A DNA stretch of 64,000 nucleotides from Nonlabens ulvanivorans (GTDB taxonomy: Bacteria > Bacteroidota > Bacteroidia > Flavobacteriales > Flavobacteriaceae), in assembly GCF_000732625.1 (NCBI RefSeq), contig NZ_JPJI01000026.1, forward strand, positions 587,024 to 651,023. Direction: 5' to 3'. The notes beneath the pieces are model-generated. The model did no database searches. It saw only the letters and a list, made by a program, of their open reading frames with translations, and was not told the DNA's origin. The first letter of the stretch is position 1. The number at the start of each line of letters is the position of its first letter. The translations under genes were made by a program, and so were the position numbers. Positions 1-7,989 of the stretch are shown here, piece by piece.

Positions 1-309
1 AGTCTGAAAAGCCATCTTTGAAGTAAATCGCTCATCGACTCTTTCGATAGTTATGTGAGGATATTTTTCTTGTAATGCTTTCGCGAAAGCGTGAATAACA
101 CTACCCAACTCACTATCTGTATAGTCCATCTGTTTAGGCTCACCAATGACAATGGTTTCTACATCTTCAGACTTTAAATACTTTTCTATAAAAACCGACA
201 ATTCATGCGTCGCAACAGTAGTCAGTCCAGACGCAATAATTTGCATAGGATCTGTTACCGCGATACCGGTTCGTTTTTTACCATAATCTATAGCCAGTAT
301 TCTACTCAT
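1..309 (-). CDS. ruvX: Holliday junction resolvase-like RuvX/YqgF (partial)
   Basis: The N-terminal 103 codons are present; the 3' end lies beyond the window edge. The start is ATG at 309. The protein opens MSRILAIDYGKKRTGIAVTD, the RNase H-fold N-terminus of the RuvX/YqgF family with its first catalytic Asp (IDYG), and further on has IVIGEPKQMD and VDERFTS, both conserved in the family. Family members act in 16S rRNA 5' processing or as putative Holliday junction resolvases. The repeated palindrome (77-90) lies inside the gene and encodes AFAKA. It is divergent from dapD, and the 104-bp gap holds the dapD promoter. Identification is firm from motifs. Confidence 0.92.
   Translation of the reverse strand, partial: MSRILAIDYGKKRTGIAVTDPMQIIASGLTTVATHELSVFIEKYLKSEDVETIVIGEPKQMDYTDSELGSVIHAFAKALQEKYPHITIERVDERFTSKMAFQT
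77..90. repeat. GCTTTCGCGAAAGC palindrome, copy 1
   Basis: Perfect 14-mer core inside ruvX. The outer pair is T/G instead of C/G. Read in the ruvX frame it encodes AFAKA. Confidence 0.9.
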
Positions 310-389
310 AAGAACTGCAAAAATAAGGTTATTTGTGAACTAGTTGCTAAAATCGAGCCAAGGCATGAAAACCTATAAATGTTTCCATT

Positions 390-397
390 TATATTTG
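390..397 (+). promoter_or_regulatory. dapD promoter -7 box
   Basis: TATATTTG matches the Bacteroidota TAnnTTTG -7 element exactly. It ends 16 nt before the dapD TTG start, implying a leader of only about 10 nt. No clear -33 TTTG is seen. Confidence 0.5.
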
Positions 398-413
398 TAA
401 AAAATCAAAAGCT

Positions 414-1229
414 TTGGATCAATTACAAAACGTTATAGAAGCAGCATGGGATGATCGTTCCCAGCTAGAGAATGCAGTAACTCAAACTGCTATTAGAGAG
501 GTTGTAGAAATGTTAGATCGCGGTACTTTGCGAGTGGCACAACCTAGTGAAGATGGTTGGGTCGTAAATGAATGGGTTAAAAAAGCAGTAGTTCTTTATT
601 TCCCTATACAGAAAATGGAGACTATTGAATGTGGTCCATTAGAATTTCACGATAAAATTCCGCTTAAAACTGGATATGCAGATAAAGGAATACGTGTTGT
701 ACCACATGCCGTTGCTAGACATGGTGCTTATATTTCAAAAGGTGTCATAATGATGCCTAGTTATATCAACATAGGTGCCTATGTAGATGAAGGCACCATG
801 GTTGACACTTGGGCTACCGTAGGTAGTTGTGCTCAAATTGGAAAAAATGTACACTTAAGCGGTGGTGTAGGTATAGGTGGTGTTCTTGAACCATTACAAG
901 CCGCACCAGTAATTATAGAAGATGGCGCGTTTATAGGATCTAGATGCATCGTTGTAGAAGGAGTACATGTAGAAAAAGAAGCCGTGTTAGGTGCAAATGT
1001 TGTACTTACAATGAGTACAAAGATTATAGATGTTACCGGTGATGAGCCAGTTGAAATGAAAGGACGTGTACCTGAAAGATCAGTAGTGATTCCTGGCAGT
1101 TATTCAAAAGAGTTTCCTTCTGGAACTTATAATGTACCATGTGCATTAATCATAGGTAAACGCAAAGAAAGTACTAATAAAAAGACTTCTTTGAACGACG
1201 CGTTGCGTGAGTATAATGTAGCAGTTTAG
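414..1229 (+). CDS. dapD: 2,3,4,5-tetrahydropyridine-2,6-dicarboxylate N-succinyltransferase
   Basis: This enzyme succinylates tetrahydrodipicolinate in the succinylase branch of lysine/meso-diaminopimelate synthesis, in the cytosol. At 271 aa it has the usual DapD length (about 274). An N-terminal helical part is followed from about residue 110 by left-handed beta-helix hexapeptide repeats (INIGAYVDEGTMVDTWATVG, then the GGVGIGGVLEP and GAFIGSRCIVVEG stretches) that form the trimer active site. The start is TTG; the nearest upstream ATG (365) is out of frame. The TAG stop shares one base with the next gene's GTG. dapF of the same pathway lies 54 kb away in this window. Confidence 0.93.
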   Translation: MDQLQNVIEAAWDDRSQLENAVTQTAIREVVEMLDRGTLRVAQPSEDGWVVNEWVKKAVVLYFPIQKMETIECGPLEFHDKIPLKTGYADKGIRVVPHAVARHGAYISKGVIMMPSYINIGAYVDEGTMVDTWATVGSCAQIGKNVHLSGGVGIGGVLEPLQAAPVIIEDGAFIGSRCIVVEGVHVEKEAVLGANVVLTMSTKIIDVTGDEPVEMKGRVPERSVVIPGSYSKEFPSGTYNVPCALIIGKRKESTNKKTSLNDALREYNVAV

Positions 1230-2293
1230 TGAATATACTGCTCATTCAATATAAAATGATAGGTGATGTACTGACCAGTACTATCATCGCAGAGCAGTTA
1301 AAAATCATCTATCCAGACGCTCAAATTCATTATCTGATTTCTAAAACAGCACTTGCTGTTGTAGAAGGTAACACAGCTATTGATAAATTTATTTGTGTAG
1401 ACAATAAAGAGTTTGATAGCTGGAGAGGTGTGTTCACGCTTGCGCGAAAGCTCAAAAAAAACAACTATTCTATTTCCATAGATGCCTATGGGAAAAACAA
1501 CAGCGCATTACTATCTAGAATAGTGGGCGCTGTTCAAAGAATAGGATATAAAAAGTGGTTTGCACCATGGGTTTACACAACCGCTATAAAAAATAGTCCT
1601 GATTCTGCAATTTATAAAACAGGATTATCATTAGGTAGTCGCTTGCTTTTAACCACATCGTTGACTCAAAACGTACAATGGGATTTATTACCTAAAATTC
1701 ATCTTTCTGAATCCGAAAAGCAAGAAGGTAAGAAATGGTTGCTAGAAAACGGGCTTGATTTGAACTCACCTATTACAATGGTGAGTGCTTTAGGGTCTAG
1801 TATGAACAAGACTCTACCTTTGATTTATATGGCACAAGTTGTTGACCTAACGGTTCAAGAAAGTGGTAGTCAGGTACTTTTTAATTACCTGCCTTCACAA
1901 AAAGATCAAGCTTTTGAAATATACAATGCTTGTCTACCTGAAACACAAAAACATATTTTTATAAACGCGATTACTCCTAGTTTACGTGACTATCTAAAAG
2001 TTCTTCACCACTGTACTACTGTAATAGGCAATGAAGGTGGCGCTATAAATATGGGTAAGGCACTGGATATACCTAGCTTTGCTATTTTCAGCCCATGGAT
2101 CAATAAACGTTCTTGGAACGCTGGTGAAGATGGAAAGAAACACATTTCTGTTCACCTTAAAGACGTTAAGGCAGAACTTTATGGTACAAAAAAAGCGAGT
2201 GCTTTTAAAAAACAAGCGCAAGAACTATATCAACATTTTAAGCCTGAGTTAATGTTTGAAAATTTGAAAAAGTTTGTGGATGGGAATTATTAA
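1229..2293 (+). CDS. Glycosyltransferase family 9 (ADP-heptose:LPS heptosyltransferase-like)
   Basis: A GT9-type enzyme of 354 aa, probably adding heptose or a related sugar to the lipopolysaccharide core on the cytoplasmic face of the inner membrane. The N-terminus (MNILLIQYKMIGDVLTSTII) matches the GT9 opening with the conserved GD. The C-terminal part has a GNEGGAINMGKALDIPSFAIF-type stretch equivalent to the GT9 ADP-heptose binding loop. The start is GTG, overlapping the dapD stop by one base, so the two are probably co-transcribed. A degenerate copy of the genome palindrome lies at 1437-1452. The exact sugar and acceptor cannot be told from the sequence. Confidence 0.85.
   Translation: MNILLIQYKMIGDVLTSTIIAEQLKIIYPDAQIHYLISKTALAVVEGNTAIDKFICVDNKEFDSWRGVFTLARKLKKNNYSISIDAYGKNNSALLSRIVGAVQRIGYKKWFAPWVYTTAIKNSPDSAIYKTGLSLGSRLLLTTSLTQNVQWDLLPKIHLSESEKQEGKKWLLENGLDLNSPITMVSALGSSMNKTLPLIYMAQVVDLTVQESGSQVLFNYLPSQKDQAFEIYNACLPETQKHIFINAITPSLRDYLKVLHHCTTVIGNEGGAINMGKALDIPSFAIFSPWINKRSWNAGEDGKKHISVHLKDVKAELYGTKKASAFKKQAQELYQHFKPELMFENLKKFVDGNY
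1437..1452. repeat. Degenerate palindrome copy
   Basis: CGCTTGCGCGAAAGCT, two changes from CGCTTTCGCGAAAGCG. It encodes LARK within the GT9 gene. Confidence 0.55.
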
Positions 2294-2307
2294 AATTGCC
2301 GCCTCAA

Positions 2308-3135
2308 TTAAGATTTTTTCACAATTCCATAAGGCGTGTAGTCCTTCTTTTCAGTGCGAGTAGCTTTTCTTATGGCTAGATTTTTATCTATTGATTCTTG
2401 GTTTTTATAACCACGCGCATGGTCTAAATGTAGACATATAGCACTATATCTAATCTGTTTAGACTTAATACCATAATTGAATAAGCGTTCTCCTAGTTCT
2501 CTATCCTGTCCGCCATATTGCATACGCTCGTCAAAACCATTTACAGCTTTTAAATCGGTTAACCAGCCACTAGAGTTGTGACCATTCCAACTAGCATTAG
2601 TAGGCGTTAAACGTTCCATAACTCCTGCCTGAACAAATCCTGAAGTAAGCTTTTGGTTTTTATAAGAAGATGGCAACCCATTTTCTTTCAACCATTTTAA
2701 ATCAAAACACTTTTGCGTTGCTATATCTTCCTTAGTAATGGATTGAGATAAATCAAGAGGTAATTTATAGTAACCACCAGATAGAAAATATCCTGGCGAA
2801 CGGCGCTCGTAATGAATCTGTAAAAAGTCTTCTCTAGCAATACAGTCTCCGTCAGTCATGACTACATATGGAGAAGTACAAGCCATCAATGCTTTGTTAA
2901 GAATCTCACTTTTTTGAAAACCATTATCCTCATGCCAGACATGAATGATAGGTTTTGAAGAAATGGTTCTATAATGATCTATAAAATCTTTAGTTTCTTG
3001 ACCACTTCCATCATCTGCAATTACGATTTCAAATTCCCTAAAGATTTGATGCTCATAACTCCACAAGGTTTTTTCTAACCACTCTACTGAGTTATATGTA
3101 CTAATGACAACAGATATAGACGGATTTTCTATCAT
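2308..3135 (-). CDS. Glycosyltransferase family 2 with Glyco_transf_7-like C-terminal part
   Basis: A GT-A fold enzyme of 275 aa. The N-terminal core has ISVVISTYNSVEWLEKTL, the nucleotide-binding VIADDGS, and TDGDC as the metal-binding DxD-like motif. The C-terminal half has GGQDRELGERL, typical of galactosyltransferase/chondroitin-polymerase-type second domains that bind a second acceptor or donor. An upstream in-frame reading adds 35 residues, but those are of poor quality and run through the promoter. ATG at 3135 fits both homology and the TAAATTTG box at 3163-3170. It converges on the GT9 gene with a 14-nt gap. The sugar specificity is unknown. Confidence 0.83.
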   Translation of the reverse strand: MIENPSISVVISTYNSVEWLEKTLWSYEHQIFREFEIVIADDGSGQETKDFIDHYRTISSKPIIHVWHEDNGFQKSEILNKALMACTSPYVVMTDGDCIAREDFLQIHYERRSPGYFLSGGYYKLPLDLSQSITKEDIATQKCFDLKWLKENGLPSSYKNQKLTSGFVQAGVMERLTPTNASWNGHNSSGWLTDLKAVNGFDERMQYGGQDRELGERLFNYGIKSKQIRYSAICLHLDHARGYKNQESIDKNLAIRKATRTEKKDYTPYGIVKKS

Positions 3136-3162
3136 AAAAAAGAATAATACTGTAAATTTCGA

Positions 3163-3170
3163 CAAATTTA
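3163..3170 (-). promoter_or_regulatory. -7 box for the leftward GT2 gene
   Basis: TAAATTTG on the minus strand matches TAnnTTTG exactly, 27 nt before ATG 3135. It supports the shorter start of that gene. Confidence 0.5.
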
Positions 3171-3203
3171 GTGATTCATAAGCGGTTATATGAATTACAA
3201 GTT

Positions 3204-3211
3204 TATTTTTG
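3204..3211 (+). promoter_or_regulatory. -7 box for the rightward GT2 gene
   Basis: TATTTTTG matches TAnnTTTG exactly and ends 29 nt before the ATG at 3241. It is one half of a divergent promoter pair with 3163-3170. Confidence 0.5.
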
Positions 3212-3240
3212 CTCAGTAAACCCCAGAACCTACCTGCCAT

Positions 3241-4005
3241 ATGTCTAAAGTTTCATTATCTGCTATAGTACCTGCATACAATGAGGCACACAATATTGTT
3301 GAAGTTTTAAAGAGTGTTGATTTTTGTGATGAAGTTATCTTAGTAGACAGTAATAGTACTGACAATAGTATAGAACTAGCACAACCACATATCACAAAAC
3401 TATTAACTAGAGAGTACGTACATAGTGCTTCTCAAAAAAACTGGGCAATCCCGCAAGCAAAACATGAATGGATTCTATTAGTAGATGCAGATGAGCGAGT
3501 AACGCCTGCATTAAGAGAAGAAATCCTCACACTACTAGAAACTATAGATGATCGTGAAGAAGTAGGTTACTGGATGAAGCGTCGCAACTTCTTCATGGGA
3601 AAGCAAATACGCCATAGTGGATGGAAAAATGATCGCGTTATACGTCTCTTTAAAAAATCTAAATGTAAATATGTTGATAAACATGTACATTCAGAAATTG
3701 AGGCCGACGGTAAAGTAGGTTGGTTAGAAAACAAACTATTACACTACAAGTATATAAGCATCGATCATCATGTCGATAAGTTACAACGATACGCAGGTTT
3801 ACAAGCTCGTGATTTTGATAAAAAAGTAGGGAAAATAACAGCCTTTCACGTTGTTATTAAGCCCATGTGGGGTTTTACAAAACATTACTTTGTACAACTA
3901 GGGTTTTTAGACGGTTTTGTAGGGTTCTCAATTGCTTACTTAAGAAGCTATGGGATCTTTATGCGTTATGTAAAGTTATGGCTTTATCGTCGCGATCTGG
4001 AGTAA
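3241..4005 (+). CDS. Glycosyltransferase family 2 (WaaE/LgtF-like)
   Basis: A GT2 enzyme of 254 aa resembling the WaaE/LgtF beta-glucosyltransferases of the LPS inner core. It opens VSLSAIVPAYNEAHNIVEVL, then has VILVDSNSTDNS (nucleotide binding), NWAIPQAKHEWILLVDADE (DxD metal motif) and HVHSEIE. These motifs, including the VDADER and GWKNDRVIRLFK signatures, are shared with the WaaE group. It acts on the cytoplasmic face of the inner membrane. It is transcribed divergently from the neighbouring GT2 gene and ends one base before the stop of the convergent gene at 4007. Confidence 0.87.
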   Translation: MSKVSLSAIVPAYNEAHNIVEVLKSVDFCDEVILVDSNSTDNSIELAQPHITKLLTREYVHSASQKNWAIPQAKHEWILLVDADERVTPALREEILTLLETIDDREEVGYWMKRRNFFMGKQIRHSGWKNDRVIRLFKKSKCKYVDKHVHSEIEADGKVGWLENKLLHYKYISIDHHVDKLQRYAGLQARDFDKKVGKITAFHVVIKPMWGFTKHYFVQLGFLDGFVGFSIAYLRSYGIFMRYVKLWLYRRDLE

Positions 4006-4006
4006 A

Positions 4007-4846
4007 CTACCCTAGCTTTTCTTTTAATTTTTCAGGTGTGAGTTTAAAATAATCCATCAAGGCGTTCCATTGTACCCTATTAAGATCTTGACCTTTATTT
4101 ACCGTTTTAAGAGCAACAAATTGTGTTCCTATAATAGGCACTGGATCGATGATCTCTGAACTGTTCTTAATTGATAAAGTACCATTTAACACAGCCATCA
4201 TTTTAAACCATAGATCGTCTGCCTTAGGAGCTAGTTTCATAAACAATTCTACATCCTGCACTCTACTATCTAGACTACCTGCTGGATACAACACACAAAA
4301 AGCACCTACTGGCATGACCAGTTGAGAATATGGTGGCATTTGATTTATGAAAGGCCACTTTCCATAGGACAATAACTTGCCATCTTTATAGGTAATATTA
4401 CGACAGCGATTTCCTATGACGCTTTGTGGATACTTAAGATACTCTTCATAAGTGATCCTTAACGTAGATGGATGGTAAATTACATCATCATCACAGGTAA
4501 TGATAGCTTTATCTGGAAATGCCTCTAGGCTATGAATCAACTTGCGGTGTGAAAATCCATATTTAGAAAATCGAATCTCAAATAAATCACCTTCTAATTT
4601 GCGCAATGAAGCCGGGATTTCATCTTTCAAATCTTTCTTGAGCCATAATATAATTTTTTCTGGCTGGTATTCTTGCATCATCATACTACGTATGGTGATT
4701 GATAATGTTTTAAGTCTCGTAGGGATTGAAGTAAGAGATACAATTACCGGAATACGTTTCACCGGATTCTTCCCTAACTTCTTTCTAGAAATACATAACA
4801 TTTTAGCGCTATGATAAATGGAACCTGGTATTTCACTTAACTTCAT
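4007..4846 (-). CDS. Glycosyltransferase-like protein of the LPS/glycan cluster
   Basis: 279 aa. The sequence has IPVIVSLTSIPTRLKTL near the N-terminus, KIILWLKKD, and a clear CDDDVIYHP triplet of Asp that looks like the metal-binding DxD of a GT-A fold. A VGAFCVLYPAG stretch and DDLWFK follow. I recognise the pattern as a glycosyltransferase-type protein found in surface-polysaccharide clusters, but not a characterised member. It lies 2 nt downstream of the kinase gene on the same strand, so the pair is almost certainly co-transcribed. Its 3' end is one base from the convergent GT2 stop. Confidence 0.72.
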   Translation of the reverse strand: MKLSEIPGSIYHSAKMLCISRKKLGKNPVKRIPVIVSLTSIPTRLKTLSITIRSMMMQEYQPEKIILWLKKDLKDEIPASLRKLEGDLFEIRFSKYGFSHRKLIHSLEAFPDKAIITCDDDVIYHPSTLRITYEEYLKYPQSVIGNRCRNITYKDGKLLSYGKWPFINQMPPYSQLVMPVGAFCVLYPAGSLDSRVQDVELFMKLAPKADDLWFKMMAVLNGTLSIKNSSEIIDPVPIIGTQFVALKTVNKGQDLNRVQWNALMDYFKLTPEKLKEKLG

Positions 4847-4848
4847 AG

Positions 4849-5613
4849 CTATTTGTTTCCTTTAAAAATAGATTTAAACTTATTCTTCAAACGCTTCTTC
4901 CGATGAAAAGCTTCTTGAAAGTCCTGTGTGTACTTCCACATTTGTGCAATTGTTTCCTCAGGACGCTTCCGCGAAAGAGTAGCATATTCCTTTCCCATTA
5001 CTTCATACATCCATTTATGAGGTGACAGTCTTTCAAAATTTTTAAGACGGTCATCCCATGGAATCTCATAAAACTTCATGCGGTTCAAATCGACCAAAGT
5101 AAATTCATAATGATCACCTACCTTAGCGATTAAGGTGTTTCCTGGTGAATTATCTAAAAAATAAACACCGGACTCGTGCATATGATAAATAAATCTAGTA
5201 AACTCTTTTAGAATTTGTTCCTTATCTTCTATTGAGTCGTCATTAATAAGCTCTCGATAGGTAAAATCGCAATTTAATTGCTTTGAAATATAGAAACTAA
5301 TACCAAAATTAAACAAGGATTTTTGTTCTAGATAAGCGATAGGATCTGGTGTACCTATTCCTTTTTCCATAAGGATTGTAGCATACTCAAAAGAACGTTG
5401 TGCTTTTGATTTTCTGAAAAATCTATATACTATTTTATTAATAGCATTAGGCTTTCTGAATCTCTTAAAATTAAGAGATTCACCATCTACATCAATAACT
5501 TTTACCACATTACGTCCATCGTGTAATGACTTTCCTATCTGGTCAAAACGAGTAATCGCTCCTTCTATTGAAGGTTTTAAATATTGATATGAATCTTGAT
5601 AAACGCTTTTCAT
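4849..5613 (-). CDS. Lipopolysaccharide kinase (WaaP/Kdo kinase-like)
   Basis: A protein-kinase-fold enzyme of 254 aa, probably phosphorylating a sugar (Kdo or heptose) of the LPS core. A lysine-rich beta-strand region (NFKRFRKP, around residues 48-54) is followed by a catalytic-loop equivalent SGVYFLDNSPGNTLI with Asp154 and Asn159, and a metal-binding LVDLNRMKF with Asp175. This matches the WaaP/KdkA pattern more than Ser/Thr kinases. It sits upstream of the glycosyltransferase-like gene with a 2-nt gap and downstream of the GT4 gene. A degenerate palindrome at 4964-4979 encodes LSRKR near the C-terminus. A TAGTTTTG box (5618-5625) lies almost at the start codon, but its use is doubtful. 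Confidence 0.8.
   Translation of the reverse strand: MKSVYQDSYQYLKPSIEGAITRFDQIGKSLHDGRNVVKVIDVDGESLNFKRFRKPNAINKIVYRFFRKSKAQRSFEYATILMEKGIGTPDPIAYLEQKSLFNFGISFYISKQLNCDFTYRELINDDSIEDKEQILKEFTRFIYHMHESGVYFLDNSPGNTLIAKVGDHYEFTLVDLNRMKFYEIPWDDRLKNFERLSPHKWMYEVMGKEYATLSRKRPEETIAQMWKYTQDFQEAFHRKKRLKNKFKSIFKGNK
4964..4979. repeat. Degenerate palindrome copy
   Basis: CGCTTCCGCGAAAGAG, two changes from the 16-mer. It encodes LSRKR in the WaaP-like gene. Confidence 0.55.
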
Positions 5614-5660
5614 GTGTCAAAACTACGAGAAGTTGATAAATACACATCCTTTGTTTTGAT

Positions 5661-6791
5661 TTATATTTTATATTTAGAGTAGTTTTTATTCTCGATAATC
5701 GTTTTGTAAAGTTCATAAGTTTGTAAAGCGACTTTTTGAGCAGTAAAATTGGAATTAAAAATATCTATAGCATTTCTAGAAAATTGTTTTCGCAGTTGCG
5801 TATTATTTGCAAGTTCAACTAAAGAAGTTGCCATTTTTTTAAAATCTTTTACGGGAACTACATAACCGTTTACACCATTATTTATGGCATCTGGAATGAC
5901 ACCTACGTTAGTACTTATAACAGGTAATCCATGACACATGGCTTCTAGCACCGCACTTGGTCCACCTTCACGTTCGGAACTCATTATAAATATATCAAAT
6001 GATTGTAGGTATCCACTAGCATTATCAGTAAATCCATAAAATTGAATGTAATCCTGAATTTTATATTCTGAAATTTGACGGTTTAATTGCTCTGTTAATT
6101 TACTTAAGTAGCCAAACTGGTGTACTTTGAAATCCTTATATCCTAAATGATTTACAGTATAATCAATAGTCTTAATGAGAGTTTCTAAATCCTTTGCAGC
6201 ATTATGATTTGCGATATTAACTACATGAATAGAAGTATCATTTTTCACGATAATATCCTCAACTAGCGCAGATTGTGATTCACATCGCTCTCTTAAAACA
6301 CCATCTGTTATTATTTCTAGTTTGTGATAGTTTTTTTTAAACATCACTACGTTTTCCATTGCTACTTTAATAAAGGTAGAAATGCATAAGATTTTATCAA
6401 TTTTATAAAAATTGTACTTAAACTTACTTAGAAAGCTCATACTTGCACTCATTCCTTTTTTAGACATTACCACAGGAATTTCTAGCTTATGGAATAGATA
6501 AGCAAAATAGAAAAGTGTAATTGCATTACTGGTATGTAAATGAATAAGGTCTGGCTTTATTTGAGTTGCTAAATCTCTTAGCATCTTTTGTGAACTACGG
6601 CTTTTATATTTTCTTGGGCTTTCATGAATTACAAAACTTGGAAATTCTACTAATTTTTGTTTTAGAATTCCGTGTGGTAATAAAAAAACATGATTCTCAA
6701 CACCATGTGCCATCATAGCTTGAGCAATATCTATTAACTGCTGCTCATTACCACCATAAGGTCTATGGCCGTTAAGATGTAGTATTTTCAT
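5661..6791 (-). CDS. Glycosyltransferase family 4 (group 1)
   Basis: A GT-B fold enzyme of 376 aa. The N-terminal part has a glycine-rich loop (NGHRPYGGNEQQLIDIA) and LIHLHTSNA. The C-terminal Rossmann domain has IQFYGFTDN and the retaining-GT4 EX7E motif in SSEREGGPSAVLEAMCHG. Members transfer sugars from NDP-sugars in LPS, O-antigen or capsule synthesis in the cytosol. It is the first gene of a leftward run with the kinase and the glycosyltransferase-like gene; the gap to the kinase is 47 nt. The donor and acceptor sugars are unknown. Confidence 0.88.
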   Translation of the reverse strand: MKILHLNGHRPYGGNEQQLIDIAQAMMAHGVENHVFLLPHGILKQKLVEFPSFVIHESPRKYKSRSSQKMLRDLATQIKPDLIHLHTSNAITLFYFAYLFHKLEIPVVMSKKGMSASMSFLSKFKYNFYKIDKILCISTFIKVAMENVVMFKKNYHKLEIITDGVLRERCESQSALVEDIIVKNDTSIHVVNIANHNAAKDLETLIKTIDYTVNHLGYKDFKVHQFGYLSKLTEQLNRQISEYKIQDYIQFYGFTDNASGYLQSFDIFIMSSEREGGPSAVLEAMCHGLPVISTNVGVIPDAINNGVNGYVVPVKDFKKMATSLVELANNTQLRKQFSRNAIDIFNSNFTAQKVALQTYELYKTIIENKNYSKYKI

Positions 6792-6823
6792 GATTTACTT
6801 TATCCAAATATCTAACTTTTTAA

Positions 6824-6855
6824 AATAAAAAAGGGTTGTCACATGGACAACCTTT
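6824..6855 (-). terminator. Intrinsic terminator of the 6877-7794 lipoprotein gene
   Basis: On the minus strand a 7-bp GGTTGTC/GACAACC stem with a 5-nt CATGT loop (6834-6852) is followed by a T-rich tract, 22 nt after the stop codon. Confidence 0.75.
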
Positions 6856-6876
6856 AATAAGTAATTAGTTAAATTG

Positions 6877-7794
6877 TTATTTAAACCAATTGACATTGTG
6901 GTAATAAACATTAGAATTATCACCATTTACTTGATGATTTATAGATCCTGTAACACTGTATTTAGTACTACGCCCAGAGCTACTTGTAGAGGAACTACTT
7001 ACATTATGGGTACCAATAACATGTTTTCTGTTTCCCTTAGCTGGGTTACTACAGTCATAAGATCCTGAAATGTTTACCGGTATGCTATGCTCAACTGCTC
7101 CTTCAAATCTTGTTATTTGAATGAGTCCATTTAGATTATAACTTAATAACCTTTCAGTTTGATTTGCATCTTTCCAACTTGAGCTTTTGTAACTCATTCT
7201 AAAATTAACAGAATATTCAATTTCCCAATTGTAACCAGCAAAACTAGTTTCTATCTTTTTAAATTCATGAACCAATCTATATTTTAAAGATTTAGGGAAT
7301 GGATTTCCACATCCATTTCTGTAATAAACTCTATTAAATTGTTCCCATTCTTTTTCCATCACGTAGTGATTACTCGACTTAGCTAAGTCAGTTGGGAAGT
7401 TTTGATCCAACGAAGATGAAATATTAATTCGTCCAATTTCCTTTACTGAACCATCATGATCCTTGATTGATATTGAACCATTATTTATTAAAAGTAACTT
7501 GTCATTAATAGTACAGTTACCATTTTTATTCAAAATTGCAGCTAAAAATCTCGGGCTATTATTTAAAAGATCATGATTATCACTTAAAAATAAACTATTT
7601 ATATTATTTTGAGTTATCCACTCGATAACCTGTTCCTCTGTTTCAAGATCAGTTACTTGATCTACAGTTTTCATAAAGTGATCTAAATCATCAAATTTCA
7701 TCATTGAATCTGATGATTTTTCTCGTAATACTTCTTCTTTCTCACAAGAAATAAATGCTACGCATGCAAATGCGATTAAAAATAATTTTTTCAT
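6877..7794 (-). CDS. Uncharacterised lipoprotein
   Basis: 305 aa, family not recognised. A type II signal peptide is clear: MKKLFLIAFACVAFISC with Cys17 as the lipidation site, followed by charged EKEE. The mature part begins with an acidic helical segment, then a beta-rich region with many Ser, Asn and aromatic residues and a C-terminus of alternating polar/hydrophobic strands (YSVTGSINHQVNG). This suggests a surface or periplasmic beta-sandwich lipoprotein. It has its own terminator and stands apart from the glycan cluster. The function is unknown. Confidence 0.75.
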   Translation of the reverse strand: MKKLFLIAFACVAFISCEKEEVLREKSSDSMMKFDDLDHFMKTVDQVTDLETEEQVIEWITQNNINSLFLSDNHDLLNNSPRFLAAILNKNGNCTINDKLLLINNGSISIKDHDGSVKEIGRINISSSLDQNFPTDLAKSSNHYVMEKEWEQFNRVYYRNGCGNPFPKSLKYRLVHEFKKIETSFAGYNWEIEYSVNFRMSYKSSSWKDANQTERLLSYNLNGLIQITRFEGAVEHSIPVNISGSYDCSNPAKGNRKHVIGTHNVSSSSTSSSGRSTKYSVTGSINHQVNGDNSNVYYHNVNWFK

Positions 7795-7935
7795 AGTTTT
7801 TTTGGTTTTATTATTTTACGAAAATAAAAGGTTAAAATATTTTACAGGATTCTCCCACAATACCATGCAGTTATGATTACGTAAATTATCATAGTTAATT
7901 TTTCATTTACTTTAATATAGTCGTGAGCTTAATCG

Positions 7936-7943
7936 TAATTTTG
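7936..7943 (+). promoter_or_regulatory. -7 box upstream of the TsaC/YciO family gene
   Basis: TAATTTTG matches TAnnTTTG exactly, 46 nt before the ATG at 7990. No convincing -33 element is seen. Confidence 0.45.
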
Positions 7944-7989
7944 CCAAAAGAGCTTTTGAATACCTAGAAGTCTAATAATACAGTAGATT

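Noticed and set aside
1994-2221. Open frame on the opposite strand of the GT9 gene, and similar frames inside other genes
   Set aside because: They lie entirely inside well-supported genes, show no domain, signal or promoter, and look like shadow frames.
3136-3240. N-terminal 35-residue extension of the leftward GT2 protein
   Set aside because: The extension has no GT2 homology and runs through two opposing promoter boxes; ATG 3135 starts at the conserved sequence.
5618-5625. TAGTTTTG box as a separate promoter of the WaaP-like kinase
   Set aside because: It lies only 4 nt before the ATG, and the gene is probably served by the upstream GT4 gene.
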